DNA of 64,000 nt. It comes from Acorus gramineus. Its lineage: Eukaryota > Streptophyta > Magnoliopsida > Acorales > Acoraceae. Position 1 is the first letter of the stretch, and each line of letters opens with the position of its first letter. Positions 25,262-38,300 of the stretch are shown here, in pieces. The notes beneath the pieces were generated by a model. The model made no database searches. It was not told the DNA's origin and saw only the letters and a program-made list of their open reading frames with translations. The translations under genes and the position numbers were made by a program. The stretch is taken from positions 5,695,813 through 5,759,812 of the forward strand of contig CM060852.1 of NCBI GenBank assembly GCA_030737835.1, read 5' to 3'.

Positions 25262-25502
25262 AGGTGGCTGGACTAGATAGGGTGCGTGTTTTGATATCGA
25301 ACATGTATGCGTCTACGGAGAGGCGGGACGAGGTGGTGAAGGTGAGGAAGGAGATGGAGGCTGAAAGAGTGAAAAAGGCCTCCAGTTGCACAGCTCAATT
25401 GAGATGGATGGGTTCGTTTAGGAATTTGTGGCAGAGGATCGGACACATCCGCTTGAGGAGGAGATCATATCGATGTCGGTGTTGGTCGACAAGCAAAAAT
25501 GA
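25262..25502 (+). pseudogene. PPR protein fragment (E/E+ motifs), broken
   Basis: The frame from 25264 reads LISNMYASTERRDEVVKVRK and then a KKASSC segment, matching the E motif of PLS-class pentatricopeptide-repeat proteins (usual pattern LSN-YA-RWDEV-VRK-M-KK-GCS). After the Cys codon the frame shifts: two extra bases are apparent. The next frame reads SSIEMDGFV, an in-frame TAG, then EFVAEDRTHPLEEEII, which is the E+ motif, ending at a TGA at 25500-25502. No PPR repeats precede it. In intact genes these motifs belong to organelle RNA-editing factors. This is a dead 3' fragment. Confidence 0.75.
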
Positions 25503-25799
25503 TGTTGTTTTATGATTAATATAATATAGTTTGAATGAAAATTGGGTAGGATTTCCTCCCTTTTTTAACCTCCAATGAAACCAATAAAATGACGCCCTAT
25601 TTAAACAAATGTGTTGGCGCTTCATCTCTAAAGCATAAATAAAGATCTCTCTCTCTCTCTCTCTCTCATGGAGATGGCTATATGTAATAAAGCGACGTTT
25701 CCAATTCAGAACAATCAAGCCTTGAAGCAACCTTTTTTATGTTTTTTTAATCAAAACAACAAAAATTGCACTGCTTTTTTGTTTTTTTTTAATGTTTAC

Positions 25800-25925
25800 T
25801 AGGAGGGAATGGAAAATTAACTAAAAAAAAAAGGGAAAAAAGTTTTAGGATCTAAAAAAAAAAAAGTCAAGAGACCTAAAAATAATGAAAGGGTGGTTGG
25901 GAGGACCTCTAATTAATTTCTCAAA
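25800..25925. mobile_element. MITE terminus related to 2995-3495
   Basis: On the minus strand from 25921 the sequence reads GAGAAATTAATTAGAGGTCC, then TATTTTTAGGTCTCTTGAC, matching the left ends at about 590 and 2997. The other end was not located. Confidence 0.5.
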
Positions 25926-25964
25926 AAAACGATGTAAAAGTATTGGACCATATTGAGAAAAGCA

Positions 25965-26405
25965 TATAACTGAATCCGAAACAATGTATCTGAATTTCAG
26001 GTATCACTAAGTTTTCAAATGTAACTGAGTTTTCAAATTGTATATGCATATGTATTTCATATAATGTAAGTGGATCTGGCATTATGTATTTGAATTTCAA
26101 TGTAACTGAATTGAAGAGGGGAGCAATCATTTGGTTTTGATGCATTTGATAGAAAAACAATTATGTAAAGAGTACCTGACTATTTTGAAAAAAAAATACA
26201 GATTTAAAAGAATGTAACTGAATATGAAACAATATATGTATCTGAATTTCAAATATCACTGAATTTTAAATGTAATTGAGTTTTCATGTATGTGTTTACA
26301 TTTCATAAAATATAACTGAATCTGGCACCATATATCTGAATTTTAATTATAATTGAATTTTAATATAAATGAATTTGAAGGGGGGGGGGGCGCAATCATT
26401 TGGTT
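25965..26405 (+). repeat. Tandem duplication, roughly 250-270-bp unit
   Basis: TGTATCTGAATTTCA occurs at 25985 and 26237, followed in both copies by TATCACT, TGAGTTTTCA, TTTCATA, CTGAATCTGGCA-like sequence and finally GCAATCATTTGGTTTT at 26123 and 26392. The second copy has a G12 run at 26379-26390. No protein frame is conserved between copies. Confidence 0.7.
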
Positions 26406-26409
26406 TTAC

Positions 26410-27325
26410 TTGACATTTTAAATTTTAAATTTATCTACATTTTCAATAGAAGTGATTTTACAAAATGGAAATGTTATCAAATTTCTTTTAAATTTATTAT
26501 ATAGGACCCCAAAAAATTGAAAAACCCATCAGATGATGAACAAAAACTATTACCCTCTGTACATATTATTATTCCAAATGTAAAACCGTCAATGCAACTG
26601 AACAATATATAATCAAGTTAACATATTATGAATTAATAAATGAGTAAAAAAAATAACATCACTATAACATTGAAAATATTAGCTAATTGCTATAAATAAA
26701 TGTAACTGAATTACTATTTAAGAAAATGTAATTGAATTTTTAAAGAAGAGGTGGAGGTGGAGATGGAATCCAAATGAGTACTTGAAAAATAATCAACCCA
26801 CCTCTTATATAATAGAGTATATCATAGAGGACAATGAGATGAATCAAAAGGTGGTGATACCGATAGTTGAATATGAGCAGACTGGTCAAAATAATTTCTT
26901 GAAGTGATGAATAACATTAAAGGAATTTCACGTATGTCACGTCATGGGCTTATAACGGAGCCTACTATTCGAGGCTTACAAATCATTTCCCTTATTTATT
27001 TATTTATTTATTTTAAGTATATATTCAGTCAATATCCAAAGACTCATGATTGCAGCAACTAATCACATTTAATTAATACACGGCCCATCAACCAAGAATG
27101 TATTGCATGTATTTGCAGCAACTAACTGTCACCCTCCATCAATGTATTAATCACATTTAATTAATACACGACCCCATCATCCAAGAATGAATTATTGCAT
27201 GCATGCATTGGGAACTCAAAATTAAACCAGCCAATAATGAAGAATTCCAAACACGACCCATATAAAAAATTTAACAACATATGAGCCAGAGAAAAACTTG
27301 AACAATATTATAACCCAATCATTAT
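26410..27325. promoter_or_regulatory. Upstream region of the small gene, with direct repeat and RY motif
   Basis: AATCACATTTAATTAATACACG occurs in pieces at 27061 and 27149 (88-bp period), each followed by CCATCA-CCAAGAATG. The second copy ends in GCATGCATGCATTG (27197-27210), which contains the RY element CATGCA known as a target of B3 seed regulators. This lies about 120 bp before the ATG at 27330. A TATA-like TTATATACAT is at about 27320. Upstream of 27060 there is only AT-rich sequence. Confidence 0.4.
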
Positions 27326-27329
27326 ATAC

Positions 27330-27602
27330 ATGAACATGAGCAGGTCGGAGAGGAAGGAGAAGCTGAAGAATGTGGCGTTAACCGTCGCTGCGGTGGCTGG
27401 TGGTGCGTTGTTGTTATGGGGCGCGTCTCGTCTCGTTTCGGGTCTCTGCGGCGGAGTACTTGACGGTACTGAGACGTTGGCGAAGGAGAAGAATAAGAAG
27501 ATGATGAAGGCACCTGGGAGGGACAATTATTACATTGCGAGGGATGATTTTGAAAGTGATCCCAAGGAGTATTTCAGTGATACGCGTAACAAGAAGTACT
27601 GA
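27330..27602 (+). CDS. Small single-exon protein with one membrane helix, unknown function
   Basis: The 90-aa product has a basic head (MSRSERKEKLKN), one hydrophobic Ala/Gly-rich helix at about residues 13-35 (VALTVAAVAGGALLLWGASR), and a hydrophilic tail rich in Lys, Asp and Tyr ending NKKY. A positively charged segment before a single helix predicts a tail facing one side of a membrane; which membrane is unknown. Two in-frame ATGs stand six bases apart (27330 and 27336); the second would give 88 aa starting MSRS. I do not recognise a named family. Composition, clean start and stop, and GC-rich coding sequence in AT-rich surroundings support a real gene. Confidence 0.7.
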   Translation: MNMSRSERKEKLKNVALTVAAVAGGALLLWGASRLVSGLCGGVLDGTETLAKEKNKKMMKAPGRDNYYIARDDFESDPKEYFSDTRNKKY

Positions 27603-27849
27603 TGATCACTTTGAAAGATGATGATGTTGATGATGATGAGACAAGTTTGGGTTTTGTTTGTGTGGTGGATGGTTTTGCATGAGGTGTGGTATTTGGACAT
27701 GTTTGTTATTTTTCATGAGAAATGATCAGTGTTTTGATGGGGATGGTGTTTGGAGATTGATAATATATGTTTTTTTTTTTTTTAATTAGCCATGCATTAT
27801 CGTGAAGAGCGACACTTGATTTGTATTATAAACCTAATAAACAAATCCA

Positions 27850-28479
27850 ATGTTTTTTTTTTATTATTATTAAAACGGTAGACAATCAGCCACCAATTTT
27901 ATAAAAATTTGATTATACCCAATTACAAAACGCACATAAAAAAGGAGAAGGAAAACATAAAACAAAAAATCCCTAGACAAACTTCCCAATAGAAGAGATC
28001 ATACTGTGGAAGAGCCGGGAAAAGCAGAAGGGACTACTTCTAAACCACTGTCTCCTATGAATCAGTCTAACCGAGGACGCCGCGGCACAGAAATGACCAC
28101 CCCATTCACAGATACAAGCAATCACCACCTCCCATATATATATAGTTTCAACATATATGGGGAGTTTGACCCTTGAACAATGCTTGGTTTCTAGGTGCAA
28201 GAACCAGCGCTTGAACATAGGTTTGTGAGATCTTGGCAGCTTTACTTCTATCCCCCTGAATTCGAAGCCATTTCCCAGACTCTCACCATCTCCTCAATCG
28301 TGGAAAAATTAACCACCATTCCCGTGGCAGCCCCCAACCATAGCCAAACCTGCAATTGATCAAAAGATGGCTTATAGACTCAAGCTCCAACTGGCAAAAC
28401 ACACAATATATATGTATCCATTCCCGATGCCCACCTAGCTCGACGAACCTTACTTAAAATCCAATGAAACCTTGTCCTT
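27850..28479 (-). mobile_element. 5'-truncated L1-like LINE with target duplication
   Basis: The minus strand encodes the end of a non-LTR reverse-transcriptase polyprotein, with YIWEVVIACICEWGGHFCAA in the 27973-28218 frame. This is the same C-terminal segment as in the LINE at 42957-43922. The 3' end shows TGTCTACCGTTTTAATAAT followed by a poly-A (poly-T at 27853-27862 on the plus strand). Identical 11-bp sequences AAACAAATCCA flank it at 27839-27849 and 28480-28490, which marks the insertion limits. The remnant is broken by stops. Confidence 0.8.
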
Positions 28480-28953
28480 AAACAAATCCATACAATTCAT
28501 TATATATATACATACATACATCATTATTAGATGAGATATACTATTTTAAAAATTAAAACATTTGTGGTCTGTGTACTGCAATTGGAACTGAAAAAAAAAA
28601 AAGTTATATAGAACATGCTCCATTTAACTGATAAGAATATATAATATAATATTGCTATATAAAAAAAAATTGTATGTTGAAGAGTCCCCCTGTTTTTCAG
28701 TGTGCTCTATTATGCTCCAATGCTCATTAGTTTCTTGGAGCTCAAAAGACAAATCCATAATAAAATGGTCCATGAATTGTTATATATAATAAGGTCCCAA
28801 TGATGTACCCATCTTTTGTCACACATAAAGCCATAACTACGGTACAACCACACAACAGTGGCTACCATGTATCCTAAAAACAACTGAGAATATAGAGAAA
28901 CATGAACAGATATATAATGCTGGATAACAATATCAAACCCCCACAGGAGTTAA

Positions 28954-29060
28954 AGACTCTTTTGGCTAAGAGCTATATGGATTTGCTATTCATAGGTTCC
29001 TGTGTTCAAATCTCCTGAACTTACCTGATGATAATGCTCCAGAAACTGTGATAAAAATAA
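28954..29060 (+). mobile_element. tRNA-derived SINE fragment, family S, copy 1
   Basis: An A-box-like TTGGCTAAGAG (about 28972) and a B-box-like GTGTTCAAATC (about 29014) are spaced as in a tRNA. They are followed by CCTGAACTTACCTGATG. The same arrangement recurs at 40087-40180, and its tail at 29285-29370. Confidence 0.55.
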
Positions 29061-29284
29061 TGAAATTTTTGATACATTAAATAAAAAATCAGGAGTCTTG
29101 TCTGTCTTATTTTGGTACTCAGTGTAACTCAAAAGGTTTTACAGATCATATTCCTACAATAGTATCTCTTTCTTTCACATGAGAACTGAAGATCAAACTT
29201 TTCCCTTTCTACTCATTGAAACACAGATTTTGCCGTTAAAAGCAAACAAGCATTACAAGAAAAATCTCAATGGCAAAAACTGAG

Positions 29285-29370
29285 TGTGGGGGCCACTCCT
29301 GGATTAGAGGCATCAAATCCCCCAGGCTTACCTGATGCGCAAGGTTTGTCGAAGATTCTATGCCATAAAT
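29285..29370 (+). mobile_element. tRNA-derived SINE fragment, family S, copy 2
   Basis: The stretch CAAATCCCCC-AGGCTTACCTGATGCGCAAGGTTTGT closely matches the end of the copy at 40131-40172 (CAAATCCCCCC-GGGCATACCCAATGCACAAGGTTTGT). The 5' half is diverged or missing. It lies just past the NOP14 stop codon, within a possible 3' untranslated region. Confidence 0.5.
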
Positions 29371-29397
29371 AAATAAAATATTTGGTAATCAAAACAT

Positions 29398-32300
29398 TCA
29401 TCTCCTCCTCTTCCGGCCTCCTTTTCCGAGCTGCCCAGATTTGAAAGCATGCTCTTGTTCTTGGAGGAAAGCCAACGCCTTCCCATACTTCTCCGTTCTC
29501 TCTTCTTCCAGTAGTTTTTGCTCCCTCTCCTTCACTCCAAACAAGAAATGATTATCCTTGCGCAGCTCACGCGCTGCTCCTTTCGCTTCACGTTTCAACA
29601 GTTTGTTCAATTTTCTCCTCTCCACCCGTTCCCGGTCCGGATCGTAGTCTCTACCTTTCACAAAGCTGAAACCAGCACATGTTTTTAGTGAGTCATCAAG
29701 AATGAGTCATTTCGAAAATTAGAGAGTAAAAGAGAACCACGTACTCCTCTTCAAACTTCGGGTTTAGAAGTCTGATTGGCACTGGTTTCTGCTTTCGCAT
29801 TTGGAGAGGTTCCCTTGACGTATGATGTTCATACACTTTCTTCTTTATCAACTGAACATCATCATCAATGGTCTCAAGTAATGAATTCGGTAAGTTGTCT
29901 TGTTTCTGCACTTCTTGTAGTAGAGAAGAAACAGGTGAAAATATTTCAGGGAAGGAGCTGAATTCTTCGTATAAGTTAACATATCCTCTAATTGTCTGGA
30001 TGACAGAAAAAAGCACACTGGCTCTGTCATTGATAATAAGAAAACAATAGGTTAAAAAAAATCACAGGACACAAATGTCAATGCAGACGATGACAAAAGC
30101 TTACTTGAAAGCATCTGAACCAAAGACGGGGGAATCAGCCGGCAATTCCATGATCTTGATGAAATCTAAAGGACTCACTTCGGATACAGGACTATGCAGA
30201 CAGAGCCAAGGCTTTAACTTAAGCTCCATTAAGTTATCAACCTAGTAAAAGATGTCAATAATATGTATAAACGGATCTTCTAACTTAAGCTATGGATGAA
30301 ATTTTACAATATCATGCAATAAAATATATAAAAAGCATGGGCAGTTACTACCTGATGCTGTTGATGCAATACTGTTTCCCTCTCTGTAGCAGATATTAGC
30401 AGAGTCCACAAGAATGTCATGACCTCGGGGTAAAATTTCCTTGAGTGTTTGGTAATCTGTGGAGACAATAATAACTTATTAAAATGATAAATATGATGGA
30501 AAAAGGCACATTATGTTACAACTTCCAGCAGGGCAGACAGTGAACACCTATCAATACAGAATGGGCTTCAGATGTTAGTCGAATGGACAATGCTTGAATA
30601 AGCACTGATGAACTAGAAACACAAACCCAACAAATGGTGATAGAACCATATTTTCCACACATGGATGCAAAATCTTTGAACATGGATTAGCCAGATTTAG
30701 TTTTGCAAAGAATATAAATGGCCCAATCACTTACCACAAATGATGAGATGAACAGGTCAATTTCTTAATGATGGTGGAAAAACAAATAGTCAAAAGAGCT
30801 TAATTTGAAGGTTTTTATTTATTTGACAAAGGGTGGTTACCAAATTATACGCATTGTTTGAAAGAAAATAAAGACGGTGTTCAGCAATAGGTAAAAAACA
30901 ACGGGACAAAAAGAGAAGTTCCAGGTTTGATGATAGCGGAGCTAATTTTGAAGGTTAGATTTAATATTTAGATGCTATGCTATATTTAAAAAAGGTGACA
31001 AGCATAGCACTTCCAGACCAGCAATCATTTGCAACTTCAACCTAATATCACCATTACAAAGGCAGCATTGATCAAATGGTACTTTATGAAGAGTTCTACA
31101 AAGCACCAAATACAGCATGATTTGAAGAGCTCTTGATGCACATTAATGATGACATTGATAGCCTTCATAATTAATATGTTAAGCCGTGTATGAACACAAA
31201 TACCAACATATAAATGTGTGGCTTACCCAAGAAATCCAGCATGGATACCAAAATTATCGCTTTAATATTTTTCTAAAGGCTCAACAATGCACACAATGTA
31301 TGGTGTGAACTTAAAGTAAAAGCATATGTTGTGCCAAAATTCCAACTTACAAGTAGCATCATGGAGCATAAAAAGGATCCAACAGCAACATCTTGGCCTG
31401 TCATTATAGGGCATCTCATCAGATACTCGCACATCAACAAGGTTGCAGGTGTCATGACAACATGGCGGAAGTCAGAGCATGGAAATATCATGGACCACAA
31501 CTTCAGCAAAAGCAGAGTCTTCACAGATGGCCAGCTGCTTATCTCTGCATCGATCAAGAATTAGATTGCACGGCATGATCTTGAACACTGATGAATTAAG
31601 CTAGCCAACTTTGCAGACCACAGAAAATTATCAGATATGCAGTCAACAATACCTGAGTTCTTGATTTGCTCAACGAACTGCGTTCTTGTATGCATCAGCC
31701 GTTGACGAGCACAGATGGCTGCAAAATATGGGGTTTCTACACTCATCTCCAACAGTGGTTTTACCATTAAATTTATTAAAGTGAAGTTCAATGGTTTTTT
31801 GTTTGCCAAGACAGCGAAATACTGTAGTAAAACACCATAAAAAACCTGCAAAAGAACGAAAATGTAAGGTTACAGTTTCTATTAGAAGATTGTAAAAATA
31901 TATCTGCTTATTCCATTTATGTCACTGAAACTCCAAAAGAATTCAGTAAGTAAATGTTTGCAAGAAAACATGCCACCCAGCATAGAAGCATACTTGCATT
32001 TTTCTCCGGTTTTCTGATGCAAGTTTGATTGCACTGCATGCACGAATTCGATTGATTGCCTCAACTATTTCATTATTAGACCGGTTGTCAAGCAATGAGC
32101 TTAGCTCCGTCAAGCTGGTTGGAGCTTCAATTACAAAAGGAAGAGTCTCTTGTTTTGCCGAAGGTGGTTTGGCAGATTCTGATGATTTTTTACTACCTGG
32201 CAGAACCTCTTGTTTATCTTTCTTACTTGAGCCATTGTCCTCCACCTTCTTCATCCCTCTCTCATCTTTTGCTTCTTCCTCCTCATCTGAACTCAAATCA

Positions 32301-35300
32301 TCATCATCACTCTGCTCCCAGTTCTTAACGGACAGTAGATCCCGATTCTCATCATCAGAATCACTGCCTGTGCTATCACTGTCTTCATCATCATCATCAT
32401 CGTCCCTTTGGTCATCCTCACTTTGTGAACCCTCCGATGATCCATCTTCTTCATCTTCCGTATGGTCCATGTCCTCTCTCTCAATGATTTCATCGACCCA
32501 TCCTTTTTTATTCGCTAACGTTTTCTCACTGGAAAAGGAATCTCCAAGGTCATCACCAGAAAGGGATCTTAATTTCTCTGGCCTATCTAAATCCTCACCT
32601 CCATCATCTTTTTCATCATCACTTTCATCACCAGATTCATCAGATGCAAGCATCCGTTTTTTACGTTCTTCCTGGATACAAATAACAGGCGACTCAATAA
32701 ATGTACTCATTTAAGTGATTGCTGGAAAATCAAAAAGCATACAAATGACATCTCCAATTTATCTATCAAAATGTACCTCCAATAATTCAAGACGTTCTCT
32801 CTCTTCTTGGGCTATCTCTTCCACTGTCTTTAACCTGTCCGAAGGACGAGCACGCATATCCATCACCATTTCTCTTACGAGTCTGTCATAAGCATCAGGC
32901 TGTTCCTGTGTAAAAAAAAGCAGGAAGAATTTCTAGGATTTTAAATGCCACAATCTCAAATGAAATGTTTTTTGCGTGAAAAAAAAAAAATTTATGAAAA
33001 AGATTTCTGGAGAAATATGCACAATATTCAGAAAAATAATTCTGACAAAATAATACACCATTTGATGACTAAATGTAAAAGCCAACTCATACATGTAACA
33101 ATGAAAATCATATTTTATATTTCAAATAAAAATTCAAGTTCCATGATGTTCAATTAGGGGGCCATTGTTTCATTCTTTCTCAAAGTCCAATAAATGTCTT
33201 AGTAAATAAAAATACAAATTACCTTAGAATATGTTGCATAAAAAATAATTATCCATAACAGGTAATAAAGAACTTATGAAATAATAAGGCGCCAGATATG
33301 GAAAAACAACTTTCCCCCATAAATCCTTCATTTTAAGAATAACAAATGATCAAGCTACACTCCAAATGACATGCAACAGACCAACAGCATAGATTGCAAG
33401 CACCAAAAATTCTCCATGTATTTACTTCTCACAGTAAATCTACCACTTGATAAAGAAAAGATCAGCTGGATCAGTTATGAGTAACCAGGGAGGAAAAAAC
33501 CCAAACATGCATATCAAGGTGATAATCATCCACGAATATAGATGGTGTCTGGAGAAAACAGTACATCCAGTATTTTAAAATCTTTCCATGGGGATAGGCG
33601 ATAGTTGTCATGCGTCATTTGCTAGTAAACATCAAAACACTGTCAAAAGTGAATACAGGCTGGTGCAAGTATATTAGTTAAATTAAAATATGGGACCCAG
33701 TCTTCGTACTAACCATTAGAACAAAGGCAAAAGAAAATAAAGAAGATAACATTATATTTGAAAGCTTTTGTTGAAGGAAATCTAAATCTTATGATTGTCA
33801 TACCTTCAGAGCAGCTTCTCGGTTTTCACCTGCAGGAACCGGCACTCCCTCCTTCACAGGCTTCTTTATATTGTTCTTCAAGAGGGACTTCAGAGCATTC
33901 ATCTTGTTTGGTTGAGTCAGATGCAACAATGCTTCTGATTGCGCCAAGGATGTGAAATCATTATCAAGCTTTTCCATCAAACTTTCATCCTCTTCCTTGT
34001 CCTTTGCTTTTTGGGCCTGTAATATGAATAAGTAAAATCAATGACAAACTCACCAATGCTTATTTTAAAAATAATTGCTTTAGTTAGAGCTGAACCAAGC
34101 ATGGAACTACCATAAACAATCAAAGGCCACGCTGATATTATCTTATGTGCAAGTGTAACCAAATGCCACCATGTTCATGCACACATGTAAATAAGCATGC
34201 AAGTCCATGTATGCAGAACCAGATGAGATCATTGACATAAATATCCAAATGATGAGAATCCCATATTTTCTGTATACAGTATTGTGCCTCCATTACAAAA
34301 AACAATTAAAAAGGTACCTTTCAATGCATAGATCGGATTTTGGGGATAGAATTGCAACTCATTCAATAAGATAGATATTAGCTAGATACAAAATTACTGA
34401 TTGCTAATAAACAGCAATGAGAATAAGAAAAACATTTGAAAAATAATACTGCTGATTAGTCAAAGTCAGAAAAATATTTTGCAAAGTCGCTTTGCTAAAT
34501 GATGACTAAATAATAACAAAATAACCAAAGAGCATAACCAATTACCCACATTTAAATTTTTACGATTTAGAAGCATCCCATTACATAGATGCTTACTTGT
34601 TCCACAAAGAAAAAAAACTTATCCTAAAAATTTATCTTTCTTCCATTGAACAGAATATTTAGTCATTTAAATGTGTTCGGCAAATTTACAGCAAGAAGAT
34701 GACCATTACAGATGTCAGTAAGGGTTGAAACCTACTATATTCGCTTCTCATAATATCTTTTTCATTTTCCAATTGACAACGAAAATTATCAGTAAATAGC
34801 AAGTTTATAATAAAAGTGTGCATGTGTTCATAAGAATAGATGCTACCTTGTAAAATTTGCTCTTTGAAATAATCTCCTCCATCACTTGCTTTTTCGTTTT
34901 GTGATTCTGCAATAAAAGATATCATTACATAGGTAAGGTACAGAGAGCCTCATCTCCCACATAACAGAAAGCACTCCAGTGACTGCGAAATATTTGAACG
35001 TGTGCCTATAAGCAACTAGAGCATATATCGATGTATAATATTCTGAAAACAAACAGAGCACATGGGCTGCAAATGGAACATGAAGCAGATCAAGTATCCC
35101 ATGAACAGGATTAAAAGAAATACCAGAAATATTTTTTCTTAATTATCCCTATTTTCTGGGTGAATCAGTAACCTTACCTACCATTCATGTTTCTTTATAA
35201 ATACATATATATTGAACATTAAGATGTAATTTTAGATCCCATGACAAATCCTTTTTATAGATATTATTATATTCATTTCTTCTGTCCCACTCTTAGTGTT

Positions 35301-38300
35301 AAATATAATGATGACTTCCTGATAGAACACTTACTACATATAGGGAATGATAAATAAGTTTTAGTTACCATATCTTAGATACAAAAAAAAAGATCCGCAA
35401 AGTTAAATGGAACCGTTTATATCTTTTTTCTAGTAACTCATACCTAAATCTAAGACCAATCCATGTGTCCATGTGAGAACAAATAGTGTACTTTTTTTAA
35501 AAAAAATCTACATTTAAAATCATAAAACTTATCAGTGTGAATTCTTGTCAATGTAATTCTTTAGGAGGAATAAAGAAAGAGTAATGAATACATAAAAGAG
35601 AGGAAAGAAGAAAAAAAAAGCTAATATTTCTTATTCCTAATTATCATTTTAATTGACAGCACACACGGGCGTGCACATGCAAAGACACTTGTCAATGTAA
35701 TTCTTTAGGAGGAATAAAGAAAGAGAAAGGAATACAGAAAATAGAAGAAAAAAAAATAAATTGTATTCCTCATTATCATTTTAATTGACAGCCACACAAA
35801 GCGGGTCAATTAAATTTCTTTTAAAAAATCAGGCTTGAAACATAATGCATGATATGGATGGGTTTTTAAAGATGAAAGAACATCTATTTTCCACAATAAA
35901 AGGCACTTCAGAATGGATCATGTATCAGTATCAGATTCACATTCATAGTTCGATTTTCTTGCCCATGAAATCCATAGTGATGAGACATAGTTTCAATTTT
36001 CATGCAATACACAAGGATCATGAATGAAACTTGATGGATTATTCAACAGAAGCTTGATGATTCACTTTCAGCCATGTGCCGTTTTCAAATTTTCATGTAT
36101 TATAATCTTTCATGATAAACATATATATGTAATCAGTAAAACTGTGGTCTATGAACCAATACAACAACATAAATGCCACTAACCAAATTTGACAGAGGTC
36201 CTGATAACTGGGGAAAAAAAGATGCCTTTGAAAAAGAATTACTTTTCATTAATATTAAAATAGCTCACATTTTCATCTTCATCTTGTAGGAGATTTTTGG
36301 ATGGATTATACATGCCATGATCATGTGATCCTCTACGAACTGCTGTATCTTCTGCAAAAAAAAGATTATAAACATAATAAAACCTCATCACTTCCAGATA
36401 TGTCATTAAATAATAAAAATTAATCAAGAAGCTTACTACAAATTTTAAAGATATAAACTACCAAATAAACTACCAAGATACAAGATAATATTACTAAATA
36501 GGATAAATTGTGTTCTTTCAATTATTTTATAAAATATATGATATAGTAAATAATCAAGAATGGTGTGATGTGATCGCTTCATGAACAGTATGATGTGTTG
36601 ACCATCTAAACATGGCCCTCATTTTTGTTGTGATATTTATGTCGATTGTCAATTACTCTACATTTGGCTATAAAACCTGCATTTGTGTCACTTCATGCAT
36701 CACCTTTTCCTCATTTCCAAACCATATTCTAGCACCACAGACCACAAGTACTAGACAACATAGAGGTATTATACCTATTCTTGACCGGTAATTCAAAATT
36801 AACGATCTCTTGACAAGGAGAAAAACTGCCCTCACACGCACACATCAAAACTAGAGCAGTTGCCATCCAGAAGCTTCAATGGAGGATGTGTGGTCATTTA
36901 AAATTTTATTTTTCTTTATCACGTGCAATAGATATGTTTTATTTTGATTAAGGTTAGACGTAATTGTTCTAGGAATGTGCAGATGACTTTTTTTGGGTGG
37001 GGGGAGGGGATTAAATAAGAGAAAATATTATGTATTATATGAAATAGAGAATACACAGAGTTCCTGTACATAGGCAGTATGAGAATCAAGAGCAGTGAAT
37101 TGACAACCCGCAATAAAAGGGAGGGAATAAAAGAGAAGGAATCCAGAACCAAGCTTAGCTGCATTCCCTTTAGCATTGGTCGGAATTCAAATGCTTTTTT
37201 TGGTTCCACGTAAAGGGTAGAATAGCATTTATCTTACTGTCTGTGTTTTGAAAAATATATATAAGGACAAAATTGATGAATTTCATATCCCCTAAAATGA
37301 GGAATTAGGATAACTTATCCTCAAAATCTAACCACTTGCCAAACTAGCCCTTGATGTCTCATCTGTGGACATCCCTCCATCTCTTTCAAAGAGCCTCATC
37401 CGCAATCCCAACCCAAGATCACCATCACCAAACCACTAACCGATTAAATTGTTCTCAAGAATCTTCTTCCAAGACTTCCAGCCTTCCCCATCTTTCAGCA
37501 ACATTGATGCCCACCAATTCGACCCCACTTTGTCCTCAATGGTGGTTTCATGTTCATCATCCCTTTTATTTTTAAACGTAGCCACCTCCTGCAACCGAAG
37601 CCGAAGCAGATTCTGCATCGTACTGACTCCCAATAAGAACCCACACAATGAGTTTTACCCAGAGAACACCCACATTGATTTGGGTTGAGATAAACTCACT
37701 CATTTCTGTCCTCCTCGATTCTCCAACAACATCCTCTCCTGATCACTTAATTTCCTCTAAGACTAATGCACCACCAATTCCAATTCTGTCTCTATTGTCA
37801 AATCCATGAAAAGGGGTTCAAGAGGGAAACCAGGATGAACGCATCATCCATGAGTGCATCCTTGAAGATAACTAGCGGGTTGACACCAGAGCACAGAAAC
37901 TTGGAAGGCTTAAATTCTTAAGATTTATAGGGGAAATGGAGAACGCATTTGGACTTACGTTCAGAAGAGACAGAACAAGGTATGCCCTTGTCAGAGATGC
38001 ATGATTCATTCTTAAATGAAAGAAATCTTGAGGGGATATGAGTTATTACAATGAAAAAAAGTTCCAATCCTTCTCAAGATATAATGCGTAAGCTGGCTCT
38101 TCTTGATCAATAGCAATTGCTTCTGATCCCATGAGTTAAAACTTGATCTAGTAACTATGGTTGTTTCATTTTAGTGGAAGAAATGTTGTAGAATTTATGT
38201 AAGCATAAGATAAGCACTATAAAATTAATAAAAAAAATCAACAAAGGAACATTGAAGGTCAACCAAAATAATAGAATTGACAACCTACATAGTGAAAAGA

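Noticed and set aside
32025-32714. 229-aa Ser-rich plus-strand frame
   Set aside because: It is the antisense of the Asp/Glu/Ser-rich acidic exon of NOP14.
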